Part shown: piece by piece, positions 47,281 through 56,603 of the stretch
Position numbering within the stretch: the first letter of the stretch is position 1
How the letters are laid out: every line of letters begins with the position of its first letter
Assembly (NCBI GenBank): GCA_016934745.1
Contig: JAFGSF010000015.1
Coordinates: 1-64,000 of the forward strand
Direction of reading: 5' to 3'
DNA length: 64,000 nucleotides
DNA from: Candidatus Aminicenantota bacterium
GTDB taxonomy: Bacteria; Acidobacteriota; Aminicenantia; UBA2199
The notes under the pieces: generated by a model
The model's database searches: none
What the model was told of the DNA's origin: nothing
What the model saw: only the letters and a program-made list of their open reading frames with translations
Made by a program: the position numbers and the translations under genes

Positions 47281-48283
47281 TATTCTGGTTGTCGGCGGCG
47301 GCTCTTGGGGAACGGCATTCGCCGATTATCTGGCCCGGAACGGCAATCAGGTAAAGCTCTGGGTTTGGGAAAAGGACGTTATCCAATTCATCCTGAATAA
47401 ACGGGAAAACGCGGTTTTTCTGCCCGGGATCGAATTGTCCGTCAACTTGCAGCCGGTGGCCGATCTCGAGGGTGAAGCCGGCCGGGCTGACATGATAATA
47501 ATGGCTGTCCCGTCTAAATTCATTCGCGCCGTGATGCAGCGTATAAACAAAGTTCGCCCCCCCGGTCAGACACTGCTCAATTTGTCCAAGGGTTTTGAAT
47601 CCGAGTCGCTGAAAACCATTTCCGAAGTGGCCCACGAGGTTTTCGGCCCGGACATTGCGCCGTGCTGGGTTACTGTGTCGGGCCCTTCATTTGCGCGCGA
47701 ACTGGCCTGCCAGCATCCGACCGCCGTGGTCGCCGCTTCTGCCAACGAAGCGTTGCTCATAAAAATCCAAAATGATTTTTCCTCCAATGTCCTGCGCATC
47801 TACCGCACCGCTGACCTGAAAGGCCTTGAGGTGGCCGGTTCGCTGAAAAACGTGATGGCCATCGCGGCCGGGATGATCAACGGCCTTGGTTTTGGCGTCA
47901 ATACCACGGCGGCGTTGGTCACCCGGGCCAACATGGAGATATCCCGATTGGGAATCCGCCTGGGAGCCCGGGCCGAAACCTTCTGGGGATTGGGCGGCAT
48001 CGGCGACCTGATGCTGACCTGTTTCGGCAGCTTGTCACGCAATTTTCAACTGGGCCGGAAAATTGCCCAGGGTGTGTCGCTAGCCACCGCCGAAAAATCG
48101 ACTCCCATGGTTGCCGAGGGCGTGGAAACCACCAAGGCCGTCAACCAGCTCGCCCGGGAGTTGGATATTGACATGCCCATTTCGCGCAGTGTCTACCAGG
48201 TGCTTTTTGACGGGCAGGATGTCAAAAAAGCGCTGATTGATCTCATGCAGAGGAGCTTGAAGAACGAATGGAATATAAATTAG
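47273..48283 (+). CDS. gpsA: NAD(P)H-dependent glycerol-3-phosphate dehydrogenase
   Basis: ILVVGGGSWGTAFADYLARNG, VSGPSFARELACQHPTAVV, SLKNVMAIAAGMINGLGFG. Confidence 0.96.
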   Translation: MDNILVVGGGSWGTAFADYLARNGNQVKLWVWEKDVIQFILNKRENAVFLPGIELSVNLQPVADLEGEAGRADMIIMAVPSKFIRAVMQRINKVRPPGQTLLNLSKGFESESLKTISEVAHEVFGPDIAPCWVTVSGPSFARELACQHPTAVVAASANEALLIKIQNDFSSNVLRIYRTADLKGLEVAGSLKNVMAIAAGMINGLGFGVNTTAALVTRANMEISRLGIRLGARAETFWGLGGIGDLMLTCFGSLSRNFQLGRKIAQGVSLATAEKSTPMVAEGVETTKAVNQLARELDIDMPISRSVYQVLFDGQDVKKALIDLMQRSLKNEWNIN

Positions 48284-49827
48284 AGTATCTGGTGGACGAC
48301 GAGCTCAAGGTCTTCTTTTTGACCAAGGACAAGGTGGTGATCGGCAAGCTTCCGGAAAATGATATTGAATTGAAGGACAACACGGTTTCCCGGCAGCACT
48401 GCCAGCTGCAGCGGTTTGGTAAAAGTTTCAAGTTGATCGACCTCAAGAGCACCAACGGCTGTTATGTCAACGGCCAGTGGGTGCAGAACAAGGTTCTTGC
48501 CGTCGGCGATAAAATCACCATCGGCCGCACCATGCTCACCTATCTTTCCGTCAGCAAGGAAGAAAGCTACCGTGATTCCAGTGACCAGAAGATTTCCTTG
48601 GTTGTTCCCATTGCCAAGCTGGGCAAGGCCGATATCAAGCCGAAATTAAAAAGCAGCGAACCCAATTTTTTGGCGTCCCTGACCGAATTGGGCAAGAGCC
48701 TGATCGCCTCCCAGAACATTGATGACAGTTTTCAGAAACTCGGCGATTTGATTTTCAAGTTTGTCTGCCCGGAGAAAATTTTCATTTTTTATTATGACAG
48801 CAAGCAAAACGACATCCACCTGAAGTACACCTATGCCCAGCCGGGGCAGAAGGATGATATCGTCAATATTTCCAAGACCATCGCTCTGAAAGCCATTCAT
48901 GAAAAAGTGGCCATCCTTTCCTCCAATACCCGCAACGATTCCCGCTTTGACAGCTCCAAGAGCATCCTGATATACGGAATCACGTCGGCGATCTCGGTGC
49001 CCATTTGGGCCAAGGATTCCATTTACGGGCTGATTTACGTGGACACGTCCAGCATCGCCCATGTCTTTACCGAGAAAGACCTGGAAATCATGTCCATCAT
49101 CGCCAACTTCGCCGGTTTTTCCATTGAAGGCATCAACAGCCTGGAAAAATTGAATCGTGAACGCCGGCTGCGGTCGCGGCTGGAACGTTATCATTCTCCG
49201 GCCGTGGTTTCGCGGCTCATGGAATTTCAGGACAGCAACACCGGGGAAGTGATGCCGTACCGGGAATCGGAAGCGACAGTCCTGTTCATGGATATCGTCA
49301 AGTTCACTTCCCGGGCCGAAAAGATGACCCCGATCGAAGTGGGAATTTTCCTGAACAATTTTTTTACGGAAATGACCGAGATCATTTTTAAAAACAACGG
49401 CACATTGGACAAATTTATTGGCGATGCCATCATGGCCATTTTCGGCATCCCCCTGGAATTTGCCAACCATGCCGAACTGGCCCTGGTCACGGCTCTGGAA
49501 ATGATGAAAAAACTAAAGGAAATCAACAGTCAATTGACAGTGGAGAACATGATCCATGTCCGCATCGGCATTCATTCGGGAAAATTGATTTCCGGAGATT
49601 TCGGTTCTCCCAAGCGCTTGGACTACACGGTCCTGGGCAATACCGTCAATATCGCTTCCCGCCTGGAATCATCCGTGGCCGGCAGCGATGAGATCGTCGT
49701 GGCTGAGACCACCCATCAGGCCTGCTGCCGGAAATTTGATTTCGAACTTTTAGGAGAAAAAAAATTGCATGGCATATCCAAGCCGGTCAAAGTTTACCGG
49801 GTCCTTGGAAAAAAGGGGGACAAATGA
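48268..49827 (+). CDS. FHA-GAF-class III adenylate/guanylate cyclase
   Basis: FHA VIGKLPENDIELKDNTVSRQHCQL; GAF middle region; cyclase ATVLFMDIVKFTSRAEKM...DKFIGDAIMAIFGIP...RIGIHSGKLISGDFGS...DYTVLGNTVNIASRLE. Confidence 0.93.
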   Translation: MEYKLEYLVDDELKVFFLTKDKVVIGKLPENDIELKDNTVSRQHCQLQRFGKSFKLIDLKSTNGCYVNGQWVQNKVLAVGDKITIGRTMLTYLSVSKEESYRDSSDQKISLVVPIAKLGKADIKPKLKSSEPNFLASLTELGKSLIASQNIDDSFQKLGDLIFKFVCPEKIFIFYYDSKQNDIHLKYTYAQPGQKDDIVNISKTIALKAIHEKVAILSSNTRNDSRFDSSKSILIYGITSAISVPIWAKDSIYGLIYVDTSSIAHVFTEKDLEIMSIIANFAGFSIEGINSLEKLNRERRLRSRLERYHSPAVVSRLMEFQDSNTGEVMPYRESEATVLFMDIVKFTSRAEKMTPIEVGIFLNNFFTEMTEIIFKNNGTLDKFIGDAIMAIFGIPLEFANHAELALVTALEMMKKLKEINSQLTVENMIHVRIGIHSGKLISGDFGSPKRLDYTVLGNTVNIASRLESSVAGSDEIVVAETTHQACCRKFDFELLGEKKLHGISKPVKVYRVLGKKGDK

Positions 49828-50594
49828 AAAAAAATATTATTTGCCTGGTATGGATATTCATGTTGCTGGCCTGCGGCGGCAGCAAAGCGCGGACCGTTCC
49901 CGGACAGTTGCAGCCGGACTCGGCCGAATATCTGGCCAATATGGGCGTGGGCTACCTGAATTCCGGCCAATGGCAGCAGGCGGAAAATTCCCTGCTCAAG
50001 GCACTGCAGAAAAAACCGCAGCTGGTTACCGCCATGCATGCCCTGAGCCTGGTATACGTGTACCGCCGCGACTTTGTCAAGGCCGTGGACATGCTCAATC
50101 GGTTGGTCCTGACAAGTCCCAAGTTTTATGACGCCTATAACCTGCTGGGCACGATTTATACCGAGCAGGGCCATTATCAGCTGGCCAAGGAAAAACTGCT
50201 GCTGGCCGCCAACGCCGAGGAATACCTGACCCCGGAAAACGCGTTCGCCAATCTGGCCGTGCTTGAAATCAAATATGAAAAATACACGTCCGCGTTGCGC
50301 TACGCGGAAAAGGGTTTGCTCTTTAACCGCAAATTCGCCCCATTGTACAACCTGAAAGGCCTGGCGCTGGAAAATATGAACGAGTACGTTCAGGCCCTGG
50401 AGAATTACGACAAGGCATTGTCCCTGCTCCCCCGTCCGGATTCCATCTACCTGATCAACAGCGCCCGGGTCGCCACCAAGCTGGGCGACAAGCAAAAAGC
50501 CCTGAACAACCTGGAACTGGCGATGGGCAATGCCCAGAGCCAGGAGCAAAAAACCGAGATCATGAAAATGATCAGGCAATTAGACGGTGGTTGA
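49824..50594 (+). CDS. TPR-repeat lipoprotein (PilF-like)
   Basis: Lipobox MLLACGG; tandem TPR motifs; ATGA-type overlap with cyclase gene. Confidence 0.85.
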   Translation: MKKNIICLVWIFMLLACGGSKARTVPGQLQPDSAEYLANMGVGYLNSGQWQQAENSLLKALQKKPQLVTAMHALSLVYVYRRDFVKAVDMLNRLVLTSPKFYDAYNLLGTIYTEQGHYQLAKEKLLLAANAEEYLTPENAFANLAVLEIKYEKYTSALRYAEKGLLFNRKFAPLYNLKGLALENMNEYVQALENYDKALSLLPRPDSIYLINSARVATKLGDKQKALNNLELAMGNAQSQEQKTEIMKMIRQLDGG

Positions 50595-50610
50595 ATGCGC
50601 GGTTGAAAAA

Positions 50611-50639
50611 TTGACTTTCATGGTATTTGTTTTTATAAT
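50611..50639 (+). promoter_or_regulatory. Predicted sigma70 promoter TTGACT-17 bp-TATAAT
   Basis: Near-consensus boxes upstream of rubredoxin gene. Confidence 0.7.
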
Positions 50640-50699
50640 GAACGGCCCGCAAGCTCATTGGGGGCAGGAAATTACGGCCATTGAATAAAGGAGGCTGAA

Positions 50700-50861
50700 A
50701 TGAAAAGTTATGTATGCAACGTATGCGGCTATGTGTATAATCCCGCCGACGGTGATTCCGATGCCGGGATCCCGGCCGGGACTGCCTTCGAAGACCTGCC
50801 CGAGGACTGGGTCTGCCCGGTCTGCGGAGCCGGTAAAGACGCTTTTGAAGCAACGGATTGA
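50700..50861 (+). CDS. Rubredoxin
   Basis: [53 protein letters not shown]; two CxxC(G) motifs; below ORF-track cutoff. Confidence 0.97.
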   Translation: MKSYVCNVCGYVYNPADGDSDAGIPAGTAFEDLPEDWVCPVCGAGKDAFEATD

Positions 50862-50942
50862 ACACAGTATTAATTGAATTATTTTTTAAGCCGGTTGGTG
50901 CAAATGGTGATGAACCGGACTCTGGTTTGAATGGGAGATGAC

Positions 50943-52130
50943 ATGGCTGTGAAAAAAATTAAAAAAGGAATTTATAGTGTCGGTGCCATCGATTGGGACC
51001 GCCGCCTGTTTGATGAACTGATTCCCTTGCCCGACGGCACGAGCTACAATGCCTACCTGGTCGAGGGCAGTGAAAAGACCGCCCTGATCGATACGGTCGA
51101 TCCGACCAAAACCGGCGAATTGCTCGACAACCTGCAGGAACTCGGTGTGCAGCGTATTGATTACATCATTGCCAACCATGCCGAACAGGACCATTCGGGC
51201 TCCATTCCCGACATGCTGGCGATCTATCCCGAGGCCCGGGTGGTGACCAATGAGAAATGCAAGGCCATGCTGATCGATTTGCTGCAAGTTCCTGAAAACC
51301 GTTTCCAGGTCGTGGCCGACGGCGCCAGCCTCAGCCTGGGTGACCGGACCCTGGAATTCATTTTTGCCGCCTGGGTCCATTGGCCGGAAACCATGCTGAC
51401 CTATATGCGCGAGGAAAAATTGCTTTTTTCCTGTGATTTCCTCGGGGCGCATGTGGCCCAGAGTGAACCGCTGCTCTGGGACGAAAATCATGTCTACCAA
51501 GCGGCCAAGCGTTATTTTGCCGAGATCATGATGCCCTTCCGCGTCAATATCCGCAAGCATCTGCAGCGGCTGCGCGCCTTGGCCCCGGACATGATCGCGC
51601 CCAGTCACGGCGTGGTCTATCCGCGCCCCGATTTCATCCTCAAAGCCTACGAGGAATGGACCGCCGACACGGTGCACAACATGGTGCTGATTCCCTTTGT
51701 TTCCATGCACGGCAGCACCCGCGAAATGGTCGAATACCTGACCGGAGCGCTGATGCAAAAAAACATTCCCGTATTCCCATGCAATGTGATTCGGGCCGAT
51801 ATCGGCGAATTGGCCAAGGAACTGGTCGATGCCGCCACGGTGGTCATTGCTTCACCGACGGTGTTGGGCGGACCGCATCCGGCTATTTTATATGTCACCT
51901 ACCTGGCCAATGCCCTGAGGCCGAAATTCAAGTTTGCTTCGATCATCGGCTCTTTCGGCTGGGGCGGGCGTATGCTGGAGATTCTGAAGGCACAGCTGGG
52001 CAACATCAAGGCCGAGATCCTGGAACCGGTCATGGTCAAGGGCTGTCCGCAGCCGGCCGATTTCCAGGCCTTGCAGCGCCTGGCCGACGCCATCGAACAA
52101 AAACACCGCGATGCGGGAATTTCAAGCTGA
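50943..52130 (+). CDS. A-type flavodiiron protein (FprA/ROO family)
   Basis: NHAEQDHSGSIP diiron ligands, SCDFLGAH, C-terminal flavodoxin domain SMHGSTREMVEYL. Confidence 0.95.
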   Translation: MAVKKIKKGIYSVGAIDWDRRLFDELIPLPDGTSYNAYLVEGSEKTALIDTVDPTKTGELLDNLQELGVQRIDYIIANHAEQDHSGSIPDMLAIYPEARVVTNEKCKAMLIDLLQVPENRFQVVADGASLSLGDRTLEFIFAAWVHWPETMLTYMREEKLLFSCDFLGAHVAQSEPLLWDENHVYQAAKRYFAEIMMPFRVNIRKHLQRLRALAPDMIAPSHGVVYPRPDFILKAYEEWTADTVHNMVLIPFVSMHGSTREMVEYLTGALMQKNIPVFPCNVIRADIGELAKELVDAATVVIASPTVLGGPHPAILYVTYLANALRPKFKFASIIGSFGWGGRMLEILKAQLGNIKAEILEPVMVKGCPQPADFQALQRLADAIEQKHRDAGISS

Positions 52131-52160
52131 TATTTTTCGGACTGACGCGAAGAGATACGG

Positions 52161-53252
52161 ATGGATGCAATTTACAAGAAACTGGCCCAGGTTTTAGATC
52201 GAATTCCCAATGGTTTTCCGGCCACAAAAAGCGGCGTGGAGTTAAAATTACTGGCAAAATTATTTAGCGTGGAAGAAGCGGAATTGGCCTGTCATTTAAC
52301 TCTTGCCGCCTGTGCGGCGCGAACGATTGCCGAGTCCGTGGGCTGGGAGGAACAACGGGTTTTTACGATGTTGAAGACGATGACCAAAAAGGGGCTCATT
52401 GAAGCGGAAAAAGGCGAAAAAAACTTGTGCTTCAAACTGATACCTTTTGTGGTCGGGTTTTATGAACGGCAGAATGGCCGGATCGATGCCGATTTCGCCC
52501 AACTTTTTGAAGCATACTATCATGAAGGATTCCACCTGATGATGGATCTCAAGCCGTCGGTCCACCGGGTTGTCCCGATTGAAAAATCCATCCCGGTGAA
52601 CATCGAGGTCATGCCGTATGAGCGTGCTTCGGTTTATATTGAGCGTGCGCGGTCGTGGGGGGTGCTGCCGTGTATTTGCCGCGTGCAACGGCGGCTCATC
52701 GGAAAAGCGTGCCGGCACACCGAGGAAAACTGCCTGGTATTCTCACAAAAACCCAATGCGTTCAAGCAAACCGAAACCATTCGTGAGCTGAGCAAGGAAG
52801 AGGCGCTGGAAATTCTTGCCAATGCCGGCAAAGAAGGGCTTGTGCATTCCACGGCCAATGTTCAAAATGGTGTCACCTATATTTGTAATTGCTGTACCTG
52901 TTCATGCACCATCATGCGCGGTATCGCGGAATACGGGCATTTGAATGCCCTGGGCCGTTCTGATTTTACCATTGCCATCGACTCAAGCCTCTGCTCGGGT
53001 TGCTCGCTTTGCATCGAACGCTGCCCCTTCAACGCCCTGCAGTTGCAAGAGAAAGACGGTTTGTGCCATGTAGACCCGTTGCACTGTTACGGATGCGGGC
53101 TCTGTGTCTCCGTTTGTAGCAGCGGGGCACTTTCACTCATGGCGAAATCCCCGGATCAATGCGAACCCCTTGCTCGCAACGAATCGGAGTGGCGGGATCA
53201 ACGTGTGGCGGCGATGCCTCATCAAGCCTTTGGATGGGCAAAAAAGGAATAA
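52161..53252 (+). CDS. 4Fe-4S protein with wHTH-like N-terminus and CNCCTCSC cysteine cluster
   Basis: LPCICRVQRRLIGKAC..., YICNCCTCSCTIMRG, CSGCSLCIERCPFNAL, CYGCGLCVSVCSSGAL. Confidence 0.85.
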   Translation: MDAIYKKLAQVLDRIPNGFPATKSGVELKLLAKLFSVEEAELACHLTLAACAARTIAESVGWEEQRVFTMLKTMTKKGLIEAEKGEKNLCFKLIPFVVGFYERQNGRIDADFAQLFEAYYHEGFHLMMDLKPSVHRVVPIEKSIPVNIEVMPYERASVYIERARSWGVLPCICRVQRRLIGKACRHTEENCLVFSQKPNAFKQTETIRELSKEEALEILANAGKEGLVHSTANVQNGVTYICNCCTCSCTIMRGIAEYGHLNALGRSDFTIAIDSSLCSGCSLCIERCPFNALQLQEKDGLCHVDPLHCYGCGLCVSVCSSGALSLMAKSPDQCEPLARNESEWRDQRVAAMPHQAFGWAKKE

Positions 53253-53319
53253 AGCCGATTCGCCATAATTTGCCGAAAAGCACACAAAAAAGGCAATTTT
53301 GCCCCGATGCTGTTTTTTC

Positions 53320-53348
53320 TTGAAATTGCTTTTAATTGCGGCTACAAT
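53320..53348 (+). promoter_or_regulatory. Predicted sigma70 promoter TTGAAA-17 bp-TACAAT
   Basis: Upstream of lemA-like gene. Confidence 0.5.
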
Positions 53349-53394
53349 AACAGATATAACCGTGATAAAAAATGACGTATGGAGGAATTGAATC

Positions 53395-54003
53395 ATGCAA
53401 AAAAAATTCATAGGGTTGGGCTGTCTGGGTGTGCTGGTTTTGCTGGTCGTGATTTTGGTCGCCAGTGTCATCGGATCTTACAACGGCCTGGTTTCCCTGG
53501 ACCAAAAAGCACTGTCCCAGTGGGCGCAGGTGGAGAACGCCTATCAGCGGCGCGCCGACCTGATCCCCAACCTGGTGGAAACTGTCAAGGGCGCGGCCGC
53601 CTTTGAAAAGGAAACGTTTACTGCGGTGACCGAAGCCCGGGCCAAGGTCGGCCAGATCAATCTGGGCAGCAATCCCGCTTCCAATCCCGAGGCTTTCGCC
53701 AAGTTTCAACAAGCCCAGGACGGACTGTCATCGGCCTTATCGCGTTTGATGGTGGTCGTCGAAAAGTATCCCGATCTCAAGGCGACCCAGAATTTCCGCG
53801 ACCTGCAGGTCCAGCTCGAAGGGACCGAGAACCGCATCTCCGTCGAGCGCATGCGCTTCAATGAAGCCGCCCAGGCCTTCAACACCAAGCGCATGAGGTT
53901 TCCCACGGTGATCATCGCCAATTTCTTCGGCGATCGTTTCAGGGAAAAAGCCTATTTCAAGTCCCAGGCCGGGGCGGAAACCGCACCCAAGGTCCAGTTC
54001 TAA
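53395..54003 (+). CDS. LemA family protein
   Basis: VSLDQKALSQWAQVENAYQRRADLIPNLVETVKG signature. Confidence 0.95.
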   Translation: MQKKFIGLGCLGVLVLLVVILVASVIGSYNGLVSLDQKALSQWAQVENAYQRRADLIPNLVETVKGAAAFEKETFTAVTEARAKVGQINLGSNPASNPEAFAKFQQAQDGLSSALSRLMVVVEKYPDLKATQNFRDLQVQLEGTENRISVERMRFNEAAQAFNTKRMRFPTVIIANFFGDRFREKAYFKSQAGAETAPKVQF

Positions 54004-54006
54004 TCG

Positions 54007-54759
54007 GTGAAGCTGCTGAAATCACATCACGCCATCCTGGCCGGGGCGTTGTTGCTGCTGGTGCTCGCCATCGGCGTCCCTGCCGAAGTCGGCACACCGG
54101 TTCCGCCGGCGCCCACGCGCTGGCTCACCGATACGGCCCATTTCCTCTCAGCGGCAACCGCGGCCGAACTGGACGCGCGACTGGAAGCATTCGAACAATC
54201 CAGCGGCCACCAGGTTGTCGTTTACATTGCCGGTACAACCGGGGATATCCCGATCGAGGATTGGGCGGTTCGCGTTTTCGAATCCTGGCGGGTCGGACGC
54301 AAAGGGCTTGATGACGGCCTGGCGCTGTTCGTCATGGCCGCGGATAAGCGAGTCCGCATTGAAGTGGGCTACGGGCTGGAAGGAAAGGTTACGGACGCCA
54401 TGGCCGGACGCATCATCAACGACGAAATGGTGCCGCGGCTGCAAAAAGGGGACCATGACGGGGCCATGAAGGCGGCGGTCGAACGCGTGATCGCCGTGAT
54501 CGCGGGCGACAACGCGGCCGGCCATGCGGCTGACGGTCAGGACCCGGAACCCAAGCCGGCGGCCAAATTGACCTGGATGCAGAAAATCATCGTTGCAATC
54601 GCGATACTGGGTTTTTTGCTGCTGCTGATCACCAATCCATCGCTGGCCATATATCTCTTGTTTTCCATTCTTTCCGGCGGCCGCGGCGGTGGTGGCGGCG
54701 GCGGATTTTCCGGCGGCGGCGGACGCTCCGGTGGCGGCGGCGCCTCGGGATCCTGGTAA
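54007..54759 (+). CDS. TPM-domain protein, YgcG-like, Gly-rich C-terminus
   Basis: Signal peptide; LTDTAHFLSAATAAELDARL...QVVVYIAGTTGDIPIEDWAVRVFESWRVGRKGLDDGLALFV; C-terminal GRGGGGGGGFSGGGGRSGGGGASGSW. Confidence 0.93.
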   Translation: MKLLKSHHAILAGALLLLVLAIGVPAEVGTPVPPAPTRWLTDTAHFLSAATAAELDARLEAFEQSSGHQVVVYIAGTTGDIPIEDWAVRVFESWRVGRKGLDDGLALFVMAADKRVRIEVGYGLEGKVTDAMAGRIINDEMVPRLQKGDHDGAMKAAVERVIAVIAGDNAAGHAADGQDPEPKPAAKLTWMQKIIVAIAILGFLLLLITNPSLAIYLLFSILSGGRGGGGGGGFSGGGGRSGGGGASGSW

Positions 54760-54772
54760 GGAGAGGACGACC

Positions 54773-55228
54773 ATGGCTATTTTAAGCCAACGCAAATTGC
54801 TCAACCAGATTGATGATGACCGCGTCAAGGCGGCCATCGTCGAGGCCGAGCGGCAGACTTCGGGTGAGATTCGCGTGTCGGTATCGCGCTTTTTCTGGGG
54901 CAATGTCCGGCACGCGGCCGAAAAAGCGTTCCAGCGCCTGGGCATGAATGCCACCCGCGACCGAAACGGCATCCTGTTCTTCATCGTTCCTTCCCGGCGC
55001 GCCTTCGCCATTATTGGCGACGAGGGCATTCACCAGAAAGTAGGCCAGGAATTCTGGAACAAGCTGGTGACCACGATGTCCCAGGATTTTGTGGCCGGGA
55101 AGTTTACTGAGGGCTTGATTAGCGGCATCATCGAATCAGGCCGCCTGCTTGGCGTCCATTTCCCCTTTGAAGGCGAAATGGACTTTAACGAGCTTCCCGA
55201 CGACATCGATTACGGCAATAAGGAATAA
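54773..55228 (+). CDS. TPM-domain protein (no signal peptide)
   Basis: IVEAERQTSGEIRVSVSRFF...RDRNGILFFIVPSRRAFAIIGDEGIHQKVG. Confidence 0.9.
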   Translation: MAILSQRKLLNQIDDDRVKAAIVEAERQTSGEIRVSVSRFFWGNVRHAAEKAFQRLGMNATRDRNGILFFIVPSRRAFAIIGDEGIHQKVGQEFWNKLVTTMSQDFVAGKFTEGLISGIIESGRLLGVHFPFEGEMDFNELPDDIDYGNKE

Positions 55229-56599
55229 TCAGCGCCCAAAGAACTCGTCATGCACGGCGCGCACGGCGCGGTCCAGATCGGTGCGCCTGACCAGGAAATA
55301 ACAGGCCACGGCCGAGGCGCCGGCGGCAGCCATCTCGATGTTGATCTTTTCCCGGGCCACTGCTGTGAAAATGCGTGCATAGATACCCTCTTTCTCCATT
55401 ATTTTGTCACCGACCACGCCGACCAGGGCCAGATGCTCCTCGAGGTCGATCTTCTTGATAACGCCGTTGGCCAAGGCCTTGAGCCGCTGCAGGCTGCGTG
55501 GACCGTCGCCGGAATCGAGAAGCAGGTTGATGCAGGTATGCGATGTGAGAACCGAATGGATGTTGATGTTGGCGGCGGCCAGGAGCGAGCTGACGCCGGC
55601 GAGCAGTCCCGGCTTGGAGCCGATACCGGCGCCGTGAACGCGAATGTTGGCCAGTTTCTTGTTGGCGGTGATGCTGGCCACGTCTTCTTCGCGGCCCGAT
55701 TTGCCGGCGACGATCTCGCTGCCCGGGCTTTCCGGCAGTTTCAGGTTGCGGATGAACACCCGGGTTTTGGTTCCGGCCAGCGGTTCGACCGTGCGCGGGT
55801 GGAGTATCTGGGCGCCGAAATAGGAGAGTTCGGCAGCTTCGGCGAATGAGATCTTCTCGAGCTGGCGCGCCGTCTGCACCAGGGCCGGATCAGCGCTCAT
55901 GAAGCCCTCGACGTCCTTCCAGATTTCCAGGCGTCCGGCTTTAAGGGCATAGGCGACGGCGGCGGCACTGTAATCGGAACCGTTGCGTCCCAGCAGGGTA
56001 ATGGCGCCATGGCTGCCGCGGCCGAAAAAACCGCTGATGACCGGAATGGTGTGTTGGCGCAGCAATGGCCCGGCTTTGGCAGCCAGGCTTTTGCGGGTGC
56101 GATCGCGGTCAATGCTGGCGTTTTCAAAATTGTCATCGGTACTGATGCCGACCCGGTGCGCGTCTAAGGCTCGTGCCGGCAGTCCCTGACCATCCAGTAA
56201 ACCGGCCAGCAGCCGCGCCGCCAAACGTTCGCCGTAACTGAGCAGTTTGGCCCTGACCGCCGGGGTCAGGTCACCGTGATAGGCGATGCCGGTCAGCAGG
56301 CGCCGCACTCGGGTCAATGGATCACGGATCGTTTTCAACAAACGCTGTTCCTCCCTGCCGCTCAAGCCGAGCGCATCGATGATGACCCGGTGTTTCTGGG
56401 CCAGTCGGGCCAGGATCCCGGGAATAAATTTTTCACCCTGTTTGGACTGTTCGATGGCGGTCAGCAGCATTTCGGTGACGCCGGAGACGGCCGAAACCAC
56501 GGCCACACCGTGTTTTTGGCGGCCGATAATTTTGCCCACTTTGAGAAAGGCAGCGCCGTCCCGCAGACAGCCGCCGCCGAATTTCATTACCGTGATCAT
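55229..56599 (-). CDS. lysC: Aspartate kinase
   Basis: MITVMKFGGGCLRDG, LLGRNGSDYSAAAVAYAL, FAEAAELSYFGAQILHPRTVEPL, C-terminal ACT domains. Confidence 0.95.
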   Translation of the reverse strand: MITVMKFGGGCLRDGAAFLKVGKIIGRQKHGVAVVSAVSGVTEMLLTAIEQSKQGEKFIPGILARLAQKHRVIIDALGLSGREEQRLLKTIRDPLTRVRRLLTGIAYHGDLTPAVRAKLLSYGERLAARLLAGLLDGQGLPARALDAHRVGISTDDNFENASIDRDRTRKSLAAKAGPLLRQHTIPVISGFFGRGSHGAITLLGRNGSDYSAAAVAYALKAGRLEIWKDVEGFMSADPALVQTARQLEKISFAEAAELSYFGAQILHPRTVEPLAGTKTRVFIRNLKLPESPGSEIVAGKSGREEDVASITANKKLANIRVHGAGIGSKPGLLAGVSSLLAAANINIHSVLTSHTCINLLLDSGDGPRSLQRLKALANGVIKKIDLEEHLALVGVVGDKIMEKEGIYARIFTAVAREKINIEMAAAGASAVACYFLVRRTDLDRAVRAVHDEFFGR

Positions 56600-56603
56600 G
56601 GTT

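Noticed and set aside
50886-51758. 290-aa minus-strand ORF over the flavodiiron gene
   Set aside because: Antisense shadow; His/Gln/Gly-rich, no motifs
54148-55029. 293-aa minus-strand ORF over the TPM genes
   Set aside because: Antisense shadow of two TPM-domain genes; spans their junction
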